From Lutispora sp003527145 (lineage in GTDB: Bacteria > Bacillota > Clostridia > Lutisporales > Lutisporaceae): DNA of 64,000 nucleotides. The position numbers and the translations under genes are program-made. The notes under the pieces were generated by a model that made no database searches, had not been told where the DNA came from, and saw only the letters and a program-made list of their open reading frames with translations. The DNA lies in NCBI GenBank assembly GCA_029983695.1, contig JASBZB010000015.1, positions 33,890-97,889 on the forward strand, in the 5' to 3' direction. Position 1 is the first letter of the stretch, and each line of letters begins with the position of its first letter. Of the stretch, positions 25,006 through 34,013 are shown piece after piece.

Positions 25006-26013
25006 ATGAGATTTGTAAAAAGCTTACATGCAGTGGATTCTCACACCATGGGAGAACCAACCAGGATAATAATCGGCGGAATACCTCAAATTCCGGGCAA
25101 TACGATGAGTGAGAAAAAAGAGTATTTAGAAAAAAATATGGATCATATAAGGACTGCAGTTATGCATGAGCCCAGGGGACATAACGATATGTTCGGCTCG
25201 ATCATAACTCAGCCGACAATGCCGGAAGCCGATCTTGGGATAATATTTATGGACGGCGGCGGATACCTTAATATGTGCGGACATGGTTCGATAGGAGCTG
25301 CCACTGCTGCAGTGGAAACAGGCATGGTTGAAGTTAAGGAACCCTATACTCAAATCAAGTTTGAGGCTCCGGCAGGCCTTGTAACGGCCAATGTGAAAGT
25401 AGAAGACGGTAAGGCAAAAGAAGTATCTGTGATCAATGTACCTGCATTTCTATATAAGAGAGACGTTCAAGTTGACTTGCCAGGCGTGGGAACAGTTACA
25501 TTTGATATTTCTTTCGGAGGAAGCTTTTTCGCTATTATAAAGGCTTCTGAGCTTGATGTTGAGATTGAGCCTAAAAATATCAACATCATAACAGAGAAAG
25601 CAATGGCGCTTTTAAAGATAATAAATGAAACAATAAAGGTTCAGCATCCAATAAATTCCCATATAAAAACCGTTGATCTGGTGGAGATATACGGGCCTGC
25701 CAAAAGTCCTGAAGCAACAATGCAGAATGTAGTTGTATTCGGTGAAGGTCAAGTTGACAGATCACCATGCGGAACGGGCACAAGTGCAAAAATGGCAACC
25801 TTGTATGCAAAAGGCCAGCTAAAAATAAATGAACCTTTTATATATGAAAGCATAATAGGAACAATGTTCAAAGGAAGAATCCTTGAAGAAACAAAAGTGG
25901 GAGATTATACTGCAGTAATACCTGAAATTACCGGAAGCGCTTATACCACAGGCTTCAATCATTTTGTCATTGATGAAGACGACCCAGTCAAATACGGTTT
26001 TGTACTAAGGTAA
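25006..26013 (+). CDS. prdF: Proline racemase
   Basis: A 335-residue proline racemase of usual length with both catalytic thiols: Cys91 in NMCGHGSIG and Cys255 in RSPCGTGTSAKM. It converts L-proline to D-proline, the substrate of PrdA/PrdB, without cofactor. AGGAGG eight bases before the ATG at 25006 supports this start; a TTG at 24949 would add 19 residues of unlike sequence. It is separated from prdE by 440 bases with stem-loops, so it probably has its own promoter or receives reduced read-through. Confidence 0.95.
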   Translation: MRFVKSLHAVDSHTMGEPTRIIIGGIPQIPGNTMSEKKEYLEKNMDHIRTAVMHEPRGHNDMFGSIITQPTMPEADLGIIFMDGGGYLNMCGHGSIGAATAAVETGMVEVKEPYTQIKFEAPAGLVTANVKVEDGKAKEVSVINVPAFLYKRDVQVDLPGVGTVTFDISFGGSFFAIIKASELDVEIEPKNINIITEKAMALLKIINETIKVQHPINSHIKTVDLVEIYGPAKSPEATMQNVVVFGEGQVDRSPCGTGTSAKMATLYAKGQLKINEPFIYESIIGTMFKGRILEETKVGDYTAVIPEITGSAYTTGFNHFVIDEDDPVKYGFVLR

Positions 26014-26062
26014 AAAAGAAATAATCCAAAATAGTGTGTTAAAAAAGAAGGAGGATTAATTT

Positions 26063-26953
26063 ATGGTAAAAATTATATTGGGTGCACTGGGACTATTAAC
26101 ACTGACTTTCTTAGTTTTTTTCGTGAAGGACTATTTCGAAAACAAGAATAACCTATCAAAGACTAGCTGGGCAGGCTTATTAGGTGTTGGATTCATTACT
26201 AATTTCCTCGATACCTTAGGTATAGGAAGCTTTGCTCCTACTACAGCATTATTTAAGTTCTTCAATATGGTACCGGACAGAATAATACCCGGAACGCTGA
26301 ACGTTGGTGATACTGTACCGGTTGTATTTGAAGCTTTCTTGTTCATCGCAGCTATAACCGTTGAACCAATAACACTTGTCACTATGTTAGCGGCATCAGC
26401 TATAGGCGCTGTTGTCGGTGCAGGATTTGTTTCCAAGCTTCCGGAAAAGAAGATACAGATAGGCATGGGATTTGCCCTTTTAGTCGTTGCATTCTTTATG
26501 TTGGCCGGCCTCATGGACTGGATGCCTATTGGCGGCGAGGCAATAGGCTTGACAGGCGGAAAGCTTATATTCGGTATAATAGCTAACTTTATTCTTGGCG
26601 CATTGATGACCATCGGTGTAGGATTGTATGCACCATGCATGGCTCTTGTATATGCTTTGGGTATGAGCCCGAGAGTTGCTTTCCCGATAATGATGGGTTC
26701 ATGCGCATTTTTAATGCCTGCAGCCGGAATGAGATTTGTAAAAGAAGGCGCTCACGATAGAAAGGCTTCAATGGGTCTTACAATTGGTGGTGCAGCAGGT
26801 GTCTTTGTAGCGTATTACATTGTAAAATCACTGCCTTTGACACTCCTGTCCTGGTTAGTTACAGCTGTAGTCATATATACTGGCGTTGTAATGCTAAGAT
26901 CTGCGCTTGTATCTTCTAAAGCTAAGGTGGATAAAGTTCCTAGTGCAGAATAA
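26063..26953 (+). CDS. TauE/SafE (TSUP) family permease next to prdF
   Basis: A 296-residue membrane protein with about eight helices and two similar halves: GVGFITNFLDTLGIGSFAPTT near residue 38 and FILGALMTIGVGLYAPCMA near 178, a pattern of the TauE/SafE/TSUP carriers that move sulfite, sulfonates or organic acids. It is 50 bases from prdF on the same strand with AGGAGG before the ATG. Export of 5-aminovalerate or movement of proline are possible jobs here, but there is no direct evidence. Other TSUP substrates cannot be excluded. Confidence 0.8.
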   Translation: MVKIILGALGLLTLTFLVFFVKDYFENKNNLSKTSWAGLLGVGFITNFLDTLGIGSFAPTTALFKFFNMVPDRIIPGTLNVGDTVPVVFEAFLFIAAITVEPITLVTMLAASAIGAVVGAGFVSKLPEKKIQIGMGFALLVVAFFMLAGLMDWMPIGGEAIGLTGGKLIFGIIANFILGALMTIGVGLYAPCMALVYALGMSPRVAFPIMMGSCAFLMPAAGMRFVKEGAHDRKASMGLTIGGAAGVFVAYYIVKSLPLTLLSWLVTAVVIYTGVVMLRSALVSSKAKVDKVPSAE

Positions 26954-26967
26954 CAGTAAGTTCCTTA

Positions 26968-26997
26968 TGAGCCATCGGGACGGTTGCCGGTGGCTCA
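26968..26997. repeat. REP-like palindrome, copy 1
   Basis: TGAGCCATCGG (26968-26978) pairs with CCGGTGGCTCA (26987-26997) around ACGGTTG, followed by TTTTTT. It shares its arms and the GACGGTT core with elements at 44804 and 59195, and may serve as terminator of the permease gene. Confidence 0.7.
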
Positions 26998-27000
26998 TTT

Positions 27001-27504
27001 TTTTCGCAGAAGCTTATTGAAAGCGGGATCAAAGTGGCTCTGGCACGCGGCGGAACTGCAATGAAAATAAGGGAAGCCCTTGATATACCTGTTGTTGAGA
27101 TTCCCATTCCCTTTGAGGATATGATCCAGGCATTGCTTAAAGCCAGCAAAATGGGAAAAAATATCGGAGTGATAGGATACAATAATTTACTGAAGGGTTT
27201 GGATTTGTTGAATCCGATATTAAATGTCAATATTAAACAAGAATTTGCAAACAGTGAAAGTGAAACGAGAGACATGATATTAAAGCTGAAGAATGACGGC
27301 ATGGATGTGATCGTCGGCGGGGTAGCCCAAACTAATATAGCAAGAGAATTTAATATGAATCATGTCAGAATTGATTTTAGCGAGAAAGCAGAGGAATTGG
27401 AAGAGGTATTGAGGCTTTCCAAGGGAAATAAGAGCCGGGCTGCAGATATGCTGGGAGTTCATAGAAGCACCCTATGGAGGCTCATGAAAAAATACGATAT
27501 ATAA
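27001..27504 (+). pseudogene. Remnant sigma-54 activator: PrpR-type sensor part fused to Fis HTH, AAA+ core missing
   Basis: About 167 codons. The first 125 or so match a PrpR_N sensor (ARGGTAMKIREALDIPVVEIPIP, then IGVIGYNNL and VDVIVGG-like DVIVGGVAQ), lacking its first part. The sequence then passes straight into a Fis-like helix-turn-helix (RLSKGNKSRAADMLGVHRSTLWRL). The whole ATPase domain that should lie between is absent, and no ribosome site supports any start (GTG 27034 is nominal). It cannot activate sigma-54 polymerase. It is probably decayed, although a dominant-negative DNA-binding protein is possible. Confidence 0.75.
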
Positions 27505-27520
27505 TATTTGAAAATGTTGC

Positions 27521-27570
27521 AATAAGTGCCGCATATGTCTTATATAAGACGTATGCAACACTTATTTTTT
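27521..27570 (+). terminator. Terminator after the regulator remnant
   Basis: AATAAGTG (27521) pairs with CACTTATT (27559-27566), with a near-perfect inner stem around GTCTTATATAAGAC, then TTTT. Confidence 0.85.
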
Positions 27571-27668
27571 ATTTTTAATCAATCCTCTTTATGAGCTTTT
27601 CAATGACAAACAGTTGGTATAAGCGGGATTCGGGGAAATTCATCTTTTTTTATCTGCTGGCCGTGGCT

Positions 27669-27685
27669 TTGGTATGGTTGTTGCT
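27669..27685 (+). promoter_or_regulatory. Candidate sigma-54 promoter before the aldolase gene
   Basis: TTGGTATGGTTGTTGCT has GG at 27671 and GC at 27683, 12 bases apart. The -12 box TTGCTT is good; the -24 box has TTGGTA instead of TTGGCA. It is 45 bases before the start codon. Confidence 0.55.
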
Positions 27686-27729
27686 TTATATAAGTGTACA
27701 CATACAAAAATTTGACGAGGTGTAATTAT

Positions 27730-28767
27730 ATGATTGACTTAAGAAGCGATACCTTAACTTTACCAAGCGAAGAAATGCTGAAAACAATTTTTTCTGCCAA
27801 GCTTGGAGATGACGGAAGAACAGACCAGAGAGGAAGGGGGGAAGATCCTACTGTAAACGAGCTTGAGGATTTAGCAGCTATGCTGACAGGCAAAGAAGAG
27901 GCCGTGCTTTTTTCATCAGGAACTTTAGCCAATACAACTGCTGTTTTGACTTATTGCAATCCGGGTGATAAAGTCCTTGTGGATGAAATGCAGCACATCT
28001 ATGTAAGCGAAAAAGTGGTTTTTGAAAAAAGTGTGGGGCAGTTGATTCCCGTGACTTACAAGCTGAATGAAAGAAAAACGCCTGATTTGAAAAGCCTTAG
28101 AAATCTTATGCAGCAAAATGATATAAAACTGCTATGCATCGAGAATACCCATAATTTTTCCGGAGGCACATGTACTGATTTGGAAGAGCTTAAAAGCATA
28201 CACGATCTGGCACAAGAATTTAATATACCGATCCATATGGACGGTGCAAGATTGTTCAATGCAGCGGTAAGTCTTGGCGTAGAAGCGAAGGATATATGCC
28301 AATATGTGGATTCCGTCATGTTTTGCCTGTCAAAAGGCTTGGGTGCTCCTGTTGGTTCGCTTTTATGCGGCAGCGAAGACTTCGTGAAAAAAGCAAGAGG
28401 AAAAAGAAAGCTGTTAGGGGGAAATATGAGGCAAGCCGGCATAATAGCCGCACCGGGGATATATGCATTGAAGCATAATATTGAATCACTGAAGGAGGAC
28501 AATGGCAATGCCAAATATGCGGCAGACAGCCTTAGAGGTTTGAAAAAGACAAGGGTTCAGGAAAATGTTCAATCCAATATAGTTATGCTGGATGTAAGCC
28601 AAACCGGCTTGACTGTTGAAGAATATTGTGCAAGAGCAAAGGAAAATGGTTTATGGATTCGCCCTGTGCTCAATAATAAAGTCCGATTGGTTTTTTATAA
28701 AGGAATCAGCAGGGATGATGCGGTTCAAGCTGTAAATATCATAAAAGAAATCGATGCTCAGCTATGA
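27730..28767 (+). CDS. Threonine aldolase family PLP enzyme (beta-eliminating lyase fold)
   Basis: A 345-residue fold-type I PLP protein. It has the N-terminal RSDTLTLPSEEM and GDDGRTDQRGRGEDPTVNELE segments, a substrate-binding HMDGARLFNA segment (PLP-binding Asp) and the Schiff-base Lys in MFCLSKGLGAPVGSLLCG. These are hallmarks of low-specificity L-threonine aldolases, which split threonine to glycine and acetaldehyde; a related lyase activity is possible. Glycine would be another Stickland acceptor. The upstream ATG at 27694 lacks a ribosome site; GACGAGGTG before 27730 is modest. A candidate -24/-12 promoter lies upstream. Confidence 0.85.
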   Translation: MIDLRSDTLTLPSEEMLKTIFSAKLGDDGRTDQRGRGEDPTVNELEDLAAMLTGKEEAVLFSSGTLANTTAVLTYCNPGDKVLVDEMQHIYVSEKVVFEKSVGQLIPVTYKLNERKTPDLKSLRNLMQQNDIKLLCIENTHNFSGGTCTDLEELKSIHDLAQEFNIPIHMDGARLFNAAVSLGVEAKDICQYVDSVMFCLSKGLGAPVGSLLCGSEDFVKKARGKRKLLGGNMRQAGIIAAPGIYALKHNIESLKEDNGNAKYAADSLRGLKKTRVQENVQSNIVMLDVSQTGLTVEEYCARAKENGLWIRPVLNNKVRLVFYKGISRDDAVQAVNIIKEIDAQL

Positions 28768-28818
28768 TTAACAGTTATTAAAAAGTATAATTAATAATAT
28801 GCGAAAGGTTGTGTTTAC

Positions 28819-30063
28819 ATGAAAATTGCCGGAAAGAAGATCAGTTTAACCACGCAGATTTTTCTAGCAATGATTTTAGGTGCAATTCTGGGACTCATTA
28901 TCGGGGAGCCTATGACCAAATTGGGGTTCATAGGTAATATATGGCTTAATTGTATAAAGATGATAGTTGTTCCTATGGTAATCGTTACTATAATCACTGG
29001 AATTACCTCGCAAAAGGATGTTAAGTCACTGGGGCGCATAAGCGCTAGGATCATGAGCTATTATATCATTACTACTTTGGTTGCCTGTGCTATCGGCTTA
29101 GCAGTGGCCCTGCTCATTAAGCCCGGTACAATGGCTAACTTTACCGGATTGGCTTCAAAAGAAATAACCGGCTCTGCCGATATAACAATTGCGGATTTCT
29201 TTACGGGCATGTTCTCTTCAAACATGTTTAAGACCTTCTCTGACGGTAATATTTTGCAGACATTGATAATATCGGTTTTGGTAGGCATTGCAATACTGAG
29301 GATGAAGAATGAAGGCTTTAAACAAACTGTGATCAATGGGTTTAACGCACTGAGTGAAATGGTATTTTCACTTATTCGGATGGTCATGGTCGTATCACCT
29401 ATAGGGGTATTCTTCTTGATGGCGGAATCCTTCGGCAAATACGGCGCCGGTATTTTCACCAGTATGGCTACATTAGCAGGCACCTATTATTTGGCATGTT
29501 TAGTTCACATTGTTTTGATCTATGGCGGGGTGCTTTGGTTAACTTCAGGAATCAATCCTATCAGGTTTCTTAAAGATAGCGCGGAATTATGGATTTATAC
29601 CATTTCTACATGCAGCAGCGTAGCTTCTATTCCTGTAAATATGAAGGTAGCTAAAGAAAAATTTGATGTTCCAGAAAGTATATCCAGCTTTACCGTTCCT
29701 TTAGGTTCACAAATGAATTATGACGGCAGTGTTATACTTTATGGATGTGTTATTGTATTCATCAGCCAGGTTGTAGGAGCGCCGATCAATATAGGGGTCA
29801 TGCTCAAGGTCATCTTCTTGTCTGCCATATTATCCACCGGAGGGGGAGGAATTCCCGGAAGCGGCATTGTCAAGCTGCTTGTTATGGTGGAAGCCTTTGG
29901 CCTCCCGACTGAAATCGTCGGTATCATTGCTGCATTCTATCGCCTGTTCGACATGGGAACAACAACTCTTAATTGCTTAGGAGATCTGGCAGGTACGGTT
30001 TTTGTATCAAAGATGGAAGAAAAGTTTGCAGGCAAGAACAAGGTTAAAGTCACGGGAGCATAG
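28819..30063 (+). CDS. Dicarboxylate/amino acid:cation symporter (DAACS, GltP/DctA type)
   Basis: A 414-residue DAACS carrier of normal length with eight helices and two re-entrant loops. The serine-rich loop reads STCSSVASIPVN, followed by PLGSQMNYDGS (transmembrane helix 7 motif), GGGGIPGSGI and the helix-8 segment FDMGTTTLNCLGDLAGT. The last has N-x-x-G-D in place of the N-x-x-G-D/N set of aspartate or glutamate carriers, so substrate is an acidic or neutral amino acid or a C4 acid. It is 51 bases after the aldolase gene on the same strand and probably in the same transcript, pointing to uptake of threonine, serine or a related substrate. Confidence 0.88.
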   Translation: MKIAGKKISLTTQIFLAMILGAILGLIIGEPMTKLGFIGNIWLNCIKMIVVPMVIVTIITGITSQKDVKSLGRISARIMSYYIITTLVACAIGLAVALLIKPGTMANFTGLASKEITGSADITIADFFTGMFSSNMFKTFSDGNILQTLIISVLVGIAILRMKNEGFKQTVINGFNALSEMVFSLIRMVMVVSPIGVFFLMAESFGKYGAGIFTSMATLAGTYYLACLVHIVLIYGGVLWLTSGINPIRFLKDSAELWIYTISTCSSVASIPVNMKVAKEKFDVPESISSFTVPLGSQMNYDGSVILYGCVIVFISQVVGAPINIGVMLKVIFLSAILSTGGGGIPGSGIVKLLVMVEAFGLPTEIVGIIAAFYRLFDMGTTTLNCLGDLAGTVFVSKMEEKFAGKNKVKVTGA

Positions 30064-30080
30064 ATTAAATATATATCATC

Positions 30081-30129
30081 TATATAAAGAAAACCAGCAT
30101 CAAGAACTGATGCTGGTTTTCTTTATATA
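30081..30129. terminator. Bidirectional terminator between convergent genes
   Basis: A perfect 22-bp stem (30081-30102 with 30108-30129) and 5-base loop with T-rich ends both ways. It separates the symporter gene from the convergent NhaC gene. Confidence 0.9.
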
Positions 30130-30134
30130 GTTTA

Positions 30135-31598
30135 TTACTCGGCAGCGTCTGCCAGTTCAGCCGAAATAAGCTTTCCGTCCTCGTCATATTCTGCCTTCTG
30201 CATATATTTGCTGGTGTAGCCCCATAGAATCGTAAAGAATATGGCTCCCCAGCATCCAAATACATAGGGCAAGTATGACCAGGGTCCTACGCCTAATGAT
30301 GAAATAACCAAAAGGCCACCGCCGCTCCACGGGCACATGCCGCCAAAATATGCGCTTCCTTCCGTTATTGTTCTGGAAAGGGTTATTATATCCAGATTTT
30401 TCTTCCTATATGCCTTGTCATACATTCTGCCGTTTAATATTATGGAAACATAAACACTGGAGCTTAAATATACTGTAATTATTGATGTGACAAGGGTGCA
30501 CAATACCAGAGAGCCTGTGCTTTTAATAATTTTCAGGAGCTTCTCCATGATGGCATCAAGCACGCCAATCTTTTCGATAAGCCCGGCAAAGGTGAAAGCG
30601 GCGAACAGCAGCATAACGAGGCCTGATATTGACATGGCTCCACCTCTGGATAATAAGGAGTCGATGACCTTTATCTCAGTATTTGAAACATAACCATTCC
30701 AGACTATTTTTGTAAGCTCGCTGAAGGTTCTACCCTGGAATATTATCGCCTCAACCATTCCTATGCCAACCCCTATGGAGAGCACGGGCAATATGGAATA
30801 CTTCATGGCGGCCATAATAAATACAAAGATGACAGGAGCAAGCAGTAATATATTGAAATTAAAGTTTGAAGAAAGGCCGTTCATTAATTCCGTAACAGTG
30901 GTAGTATCAGCACTGCTGCCTGTGGGCAGCATAAAGCCCATTATCAGAAAGCCGATGGAAGCAAGTATTGCACCATAGCCCGATGTCGGGATCATGCTGG
31001 TAAACAGCTTTATGATGTTCTGACCGGTAGATGCGGCAGAAAGGTTGGGAGTATCAGAAAGAGGCGACCATTTATCACCCAGGAAGCATCCGGATACTAT
31101 GGCTCCTGCAGCAATATGCAAGGGAATTCCGAGACCGGTGGCTATACCACCCAGAGCAAGGCCAAGGGATGTAACAATAGCCCAACTGGAGCCTGTAACC
31201 ATGCTGGCGATTGCTGTAAGCAAGAAGGCTGCAAACAGGAATATTGAGGGATGTATGATTTTGAGGCCAAGATAGATCATATATGGGATTGTGCCGCTGG
31301 CTATCCATGACGCACTGACAAAACCGACCAGCATCAGAAAGTATAAGGCCGGCATTGCCGTTTTAACCACATCTAATACATTTACAAACATATCGTCCCA
31401 TTTAAAACCGAGGATCATACCGTAAACAGCACAGACTATGGCGCAATATAGAACGCCCATGGCCGTAGGTGCCTTGGCGATGAGTGCAGTCCAGATCATT
31501 ATACCAACAATGATTATAAGCAGCATAGCGGCTTCTATAAATGTGACTTTTCTAGGAACTCTTGGCACCTTATTTTCTTTTACATTATCTTTAGACAT
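30135..31598 (-). CDS. NhaC family Na+/H+ antiporter
   Basis: A 487-residue membrane protein with about eleven spans. GSSWAIVTSLGLALGGIATGLGIP, GAIVSGCFLGDKWSPLSDTPNLSAA (the GDK-SPLSDT motif) and a late AYFGGMCPWSGGG segment are typical of NhaC-type antiporters, some of which exchange organic acids or amino-acid products (malate/lactate, arginine/ornithine-like pairs). It follows the ornithine cyclodeaminase gene on the same strand by 108 bases, so transport of an amino acid or its product is possible. AAAGGGG before the ATG supports the start. Confidence 0.85.
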   Translation of the reverse strand: MSKDNVKENKVPRVPRKVTFIEAAMLLIIIVGIMIWTALIAKAPTAMGVLYCAIVCAVYGMILGFKWDDMFVNVLDVVKTAMPALYFLMLVGFVSASWIASGTIPYMIYLGLKIIHPSIFLFAAFLLTAIASMVTGSSWAIVTSLGLALGGIATGLGIPLHIAAGAIVSGCFLGDKWSPLSDTPNLSAASTGQNIIKLFTSMIPTSGYGAILASIGFLIMGFMLPTGSSADTTTVTELMNGLSSNFNFNILLLAPVIFVFIMAAMKYSILPVLSIGVGIGMVEAIIFQGRTFSELTKIVWNGYVSNTEIKVIDSLLSRGGAMSISGLVMLLFAAFTFAGLIEKIGVLDAIMEKLLKIIKSTGSLVLCTLVTSIITVYLSSSVYVSIILNGRMYDKAYRKKNLDIITLSRTITEGSAYFGGMCPWSGGGLLVISSLGVGPWSYLPYVFGCWGAIFFTILWGYTSKYMQKAEYDEDGKLISAELADAAE

Positions 31599-31706
31599 AT
31601 ATATTCCCCTTTCAATTATTAGAGATTATGCATGATAAAAAAATACAATATGGAGAACACAACATTATGGGGCCGGCAAAATTTTACCGGCCCTGTGTAA
31701 GCTATA

Positions 31707-32693
31707 TTAGAAGTCTGTCTCCATGAGCGGCAAAACTGTACCGATCTTTTTCTCAACAGCTTTTTCGTATACATACTGGCCTAAAGATATATCTTCTGCT
31801 GCAATTCCAACATTAAAGGCAAGAATGGATTCATTGTCGTTCTCTCTGCCCGGCTTGCCGTTGACAAGATCGCCAAGCTGGCAGTAGAATTCAGGCAAAC
31901 CTCCTGCAAAGGCTCCGGTTGTTGCATATGATGAAGTTTGATTGATATCGTCGGTAATGACCTTGTTAACTCCATGTATGATTTCTGCAGGCCAGGCTCG
32001 TCCTGCTTCAAGGCCTGCACCAAGCATACCGGGCTTCAGTGCATCCGCCGGAATGATAGGTTTATGCAGCTTTTGAGTACATGTTACAATAATGTCCACA
32101 TCTTTCACTGCTTCGGCGATAGAAGTAAACTTTTTGATCTTGACGTGGCTTAATCCTGACATTTTTGAGGCATAATCATCAAGCACGCTTTCCTTGATAT
32201 CAACTATATGGCACTCCTCAAGCGAAGGAAGAACGTGTTTGATTGCAAGCAAATGCATTCTCCCTTGCACGCCTGCACCTATAATAGCGATTTTTTTGGA
32301 GTTCTTTTTTGCACAATATTTTGCTGTAATGGCTGTGGCGGCAGAAGTCCTAACGGCTGTTATCCAACGGCAATCCATTACGGCTGTGGGCACACCTGTT
32401 TCCGGGCAGTTCATCACTTGAACTCCCAATATTTGCGGTAAATCATGCTTGTAATTTTCCGGATAACCGCTTACCCATTTGATGCCGCAAGCATCCATTT
32501 TTTTAAGAAAAACAGGCATTTCATGGATAAAGGTATCCGGACGGGTATGGATACCACGCTTAGGAGGATTCTCGATGGTATCGTTAGCTTGCTCGCTGAC
32601 GGCCATCTCAACTCTTTTAATGATTTCCTCCCAGCCGATGTCTAAAGATAGGATGTCCTCTTGTGACAAATAGAGAAGTTCGACTTTTTTCAT
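31707..32693 (-). CDS. Ornithine cyclodeaminase/mu-crystallin family protein
   Basis: A 328-residue protein. The N-terminal catalytic half holds the Arg and Lys of the family (KWVSGYPEN around residue 73, MDCRWITAVRTSAATAITA around 105), and a Rossmann domain begins AIIGAGVQGRMHL (about 136). True cyclodeaminases convert ornithine to L-proline and ammonia with bound NAD; others are alanine or ketimine reductases. Given the proline reductase cluster 6 kb away, L-proline supply for reduction is an attractive role, but it rests on context. AGGAGG sits before the ATG. Upstream lies a GntR gene, probably its regulator. Confidence 0.83.
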   Translation of the reverse strand: MKKVELLYLSQEDILSLDIGWEEIIKRVEMAVSEQANDTIENPPKRGIHTRPDTFIHEMPVFLKKMDACGIKWVSGYPENYKHDLPQILGVQVMNCPETGVPTAVMDCRWITAVRTSAATAITAKYCAKKNSKKIAIIGAGVQGRMHLLAIKHVLPSLEECHIVDIKESVLDDYASKMSGLSHVKIKKFTSIAEAVKDVDIIVTCTQKLHKPIIPADALKPGMLGAGLEAGRAWPAEIIHGVNKVITDDINQTSSYATTGAFAGGLPEFYCQLGDLVNGKPGRENDNESILAFNVGIAAEDISLGQYVYEKAVEKKIGTVLPLMETDF

Positions 32694-32778
32694 AGTACTA
32701 CCTCCATAACATTAATATTTTTGCATAACAAAAAATATTGATATATGTGAAGGTATAATATATAATAAAAAGATAAGA

Positions 32779-32845
32779 GAAGGAGGATGGTCTTTTCCTG
32801 TATATATGCCGCCAAGCTGGATACAGGTCAAGAACACCTTCTTTT
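32779..32845 (-). promoter_or_regulatory. Stem-loop and CCTGTAT/ATACAGG palindrome between GntR and cyclodeaminase genes
   Basis: CCTGTAT at 32797-32803 pairs with ATACAGG at 32821-32827. Flanking GAAGG-rich and CACCTTC bases extend the stem, and on the minus strand it is followed by a T-rich stretch. It may be a terminator or attenuator, or an operator. Confidence 0.5.
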
Positions 32846-32847
32846 TA

Positions 32848-33507
32848 TTATTGTATTATACCGTTCAGACTCAATTGATCCAATGTTACCTGATTGTGCC
32901 TTTCGATTGCTTCAACACAACCATTGACGTCTCCGGTTTTTAACAAGGCAAGGATACGAGCATGTCCTTTAAGAGCTTCAGAATCGTCCGCTGATGTAAA
33001 CATAAAATTGTCATAAAAGAAAAGATAAACATTGCTCCTCTGAATAAGCTCATTGACGTACTTTTCATAACAGCTGTTTTTTGAAGCTCTTACAATCGTC
33101 ATATGAAACTCATCATTTAGTTTTGTAAACATATAGAAGTCTTTGCTTGCATGTGCCTTAGCTCCTTGAAGATAAAGGTCCTCCAGCACATCCAGCTCCT
33201 TATCGGTTATATTGGTGCAAGCAATTTTTATGGCAGCTGCTTCCAAGACTTTTTTGCACTCGAACACTGACTTTATCTTATCGGGGGTTGGATTTGATAC
33301 AAATGCTCCCCGATTTGGAATTATAGTAATAATTCCTTCATAGCTTAGCTGCTTTAGAGCTTCTCTGATGGGAGTCCTGCTTATACCGGTTTCTTCCGAC
33401 AATTGTGATTCTACAATCTGAGTGTTGGGAAACAGTTCCTTTCTGATTATCTTGTCTTTTATCAGATTGTAAATATGATCTTTAGATTGCATCTTATCCT
33501 CCTGCAT
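32848..33507 (-). CDS. GntR family regulator with FCD domain
   Basis: A 219-residue FadR-type regulator. The winged helix covers about residues 8-75 (LIKDKIIRKELFPNTQIVE, SRTPIREALKQLSYEGIITIIPNRGAFV), and the FCD ligand domain about 85-210 with the metal-binding His residues in NDEFHMTIVRAS and in the later GHARIL and ERHNQV. FCD regulators respond to organic or amino acids. It lies upstream of the cyclodeaminase and NhaC genes on the same strand. Two ATGs, 15 bases apart (33507 and 33492), each follow an AGGAGG site, so two start points are possible. Confidence 0.85.
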   Translation of the reverse strand: MQEDKMQSKDHIYNLIKDKIIRKELFPNTQIVESQLSEETGISRTPIREALKQLSYEGIITIIPNRGAFVSNPTPDKIKSVFECKKVLEAAAIKIACTNITDKELDVLEDLYLQGAKAHASKDFYMFTKLNDEFHMTIVRASKNSCYEKYVNELIQRSNVYLFFYDNFMFTSADDSEALKGHARILALLKTGDVNGCVEAIERHNQVTLDQLSLNGIIQ

Positions 33508-33596
33508 CTTATCACCTCCTGCTTAAAATATTACCCTTGCTATTTTAAGCACTTAAGCATAGCATGGGGGACATAATTGAATATTCTATAAATTTG

Positions 33597-33634
33597 TATA
33601 TCATTATAGCACATGTATACAACAATGTATACTA
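33597..33634 (-). promoter_or_regulatory. Promoter with tandem GTATAC operators upstream of the GntR gene
   Basis: ATGTATACAA (33613-33622) and ATGTATACTA (33625-33634) are 12 bases apart and resemble GntR-type operators. A minus-strand extended -10 (TGCTATAAT, core at 33603-33608) lies beside them, so the sites overlap the -35 region. Autoregulation is the simplest reading. The rest of the gap to 34013 is AT-rich with no gene seen. Confidence 0.6.
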
Positions 33635-34013
33635 TTTTAGATTGTTAATTTTTAAACTTTTAGAATATAAATTTTACGTTGCCTTTCATTTCATATCTCA
33701 GCATTGAAGGCTGCAAGGTTACTGTTTGAAAATATTTGGGCGGTTCTGAGGATGTCACATATATGATGAGTGAAGTGGAGAGAAACTAGAGGAAATCAGT
33801 TATATGCAGAGCATAGGAGAATTGGTTAGGTGAGGAAGGGAGTATATCAGAATCTTTTAAATCATGTTCAGCATGCGTCAATACATAATTATTTAATAAG
33901 ATATGGTAGAACAAGCTCTATAAATAGAGTAATATTAAATTAGTATAACAAAAAAATTAAGCTTAGGAGGGGGTAATAAAAAACAAAACTTCCCTATATC
34001 AGGAGGTAAGCTT

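Noticed and set aside
32805..32820. Possible minus-strand -24/-12 promoter before the cyclodeaminase gene (TTGGCGGCATATATAC)
   Set aside because: No GC dinucleotide at the -12 position; the region is better read as a stem-loop.
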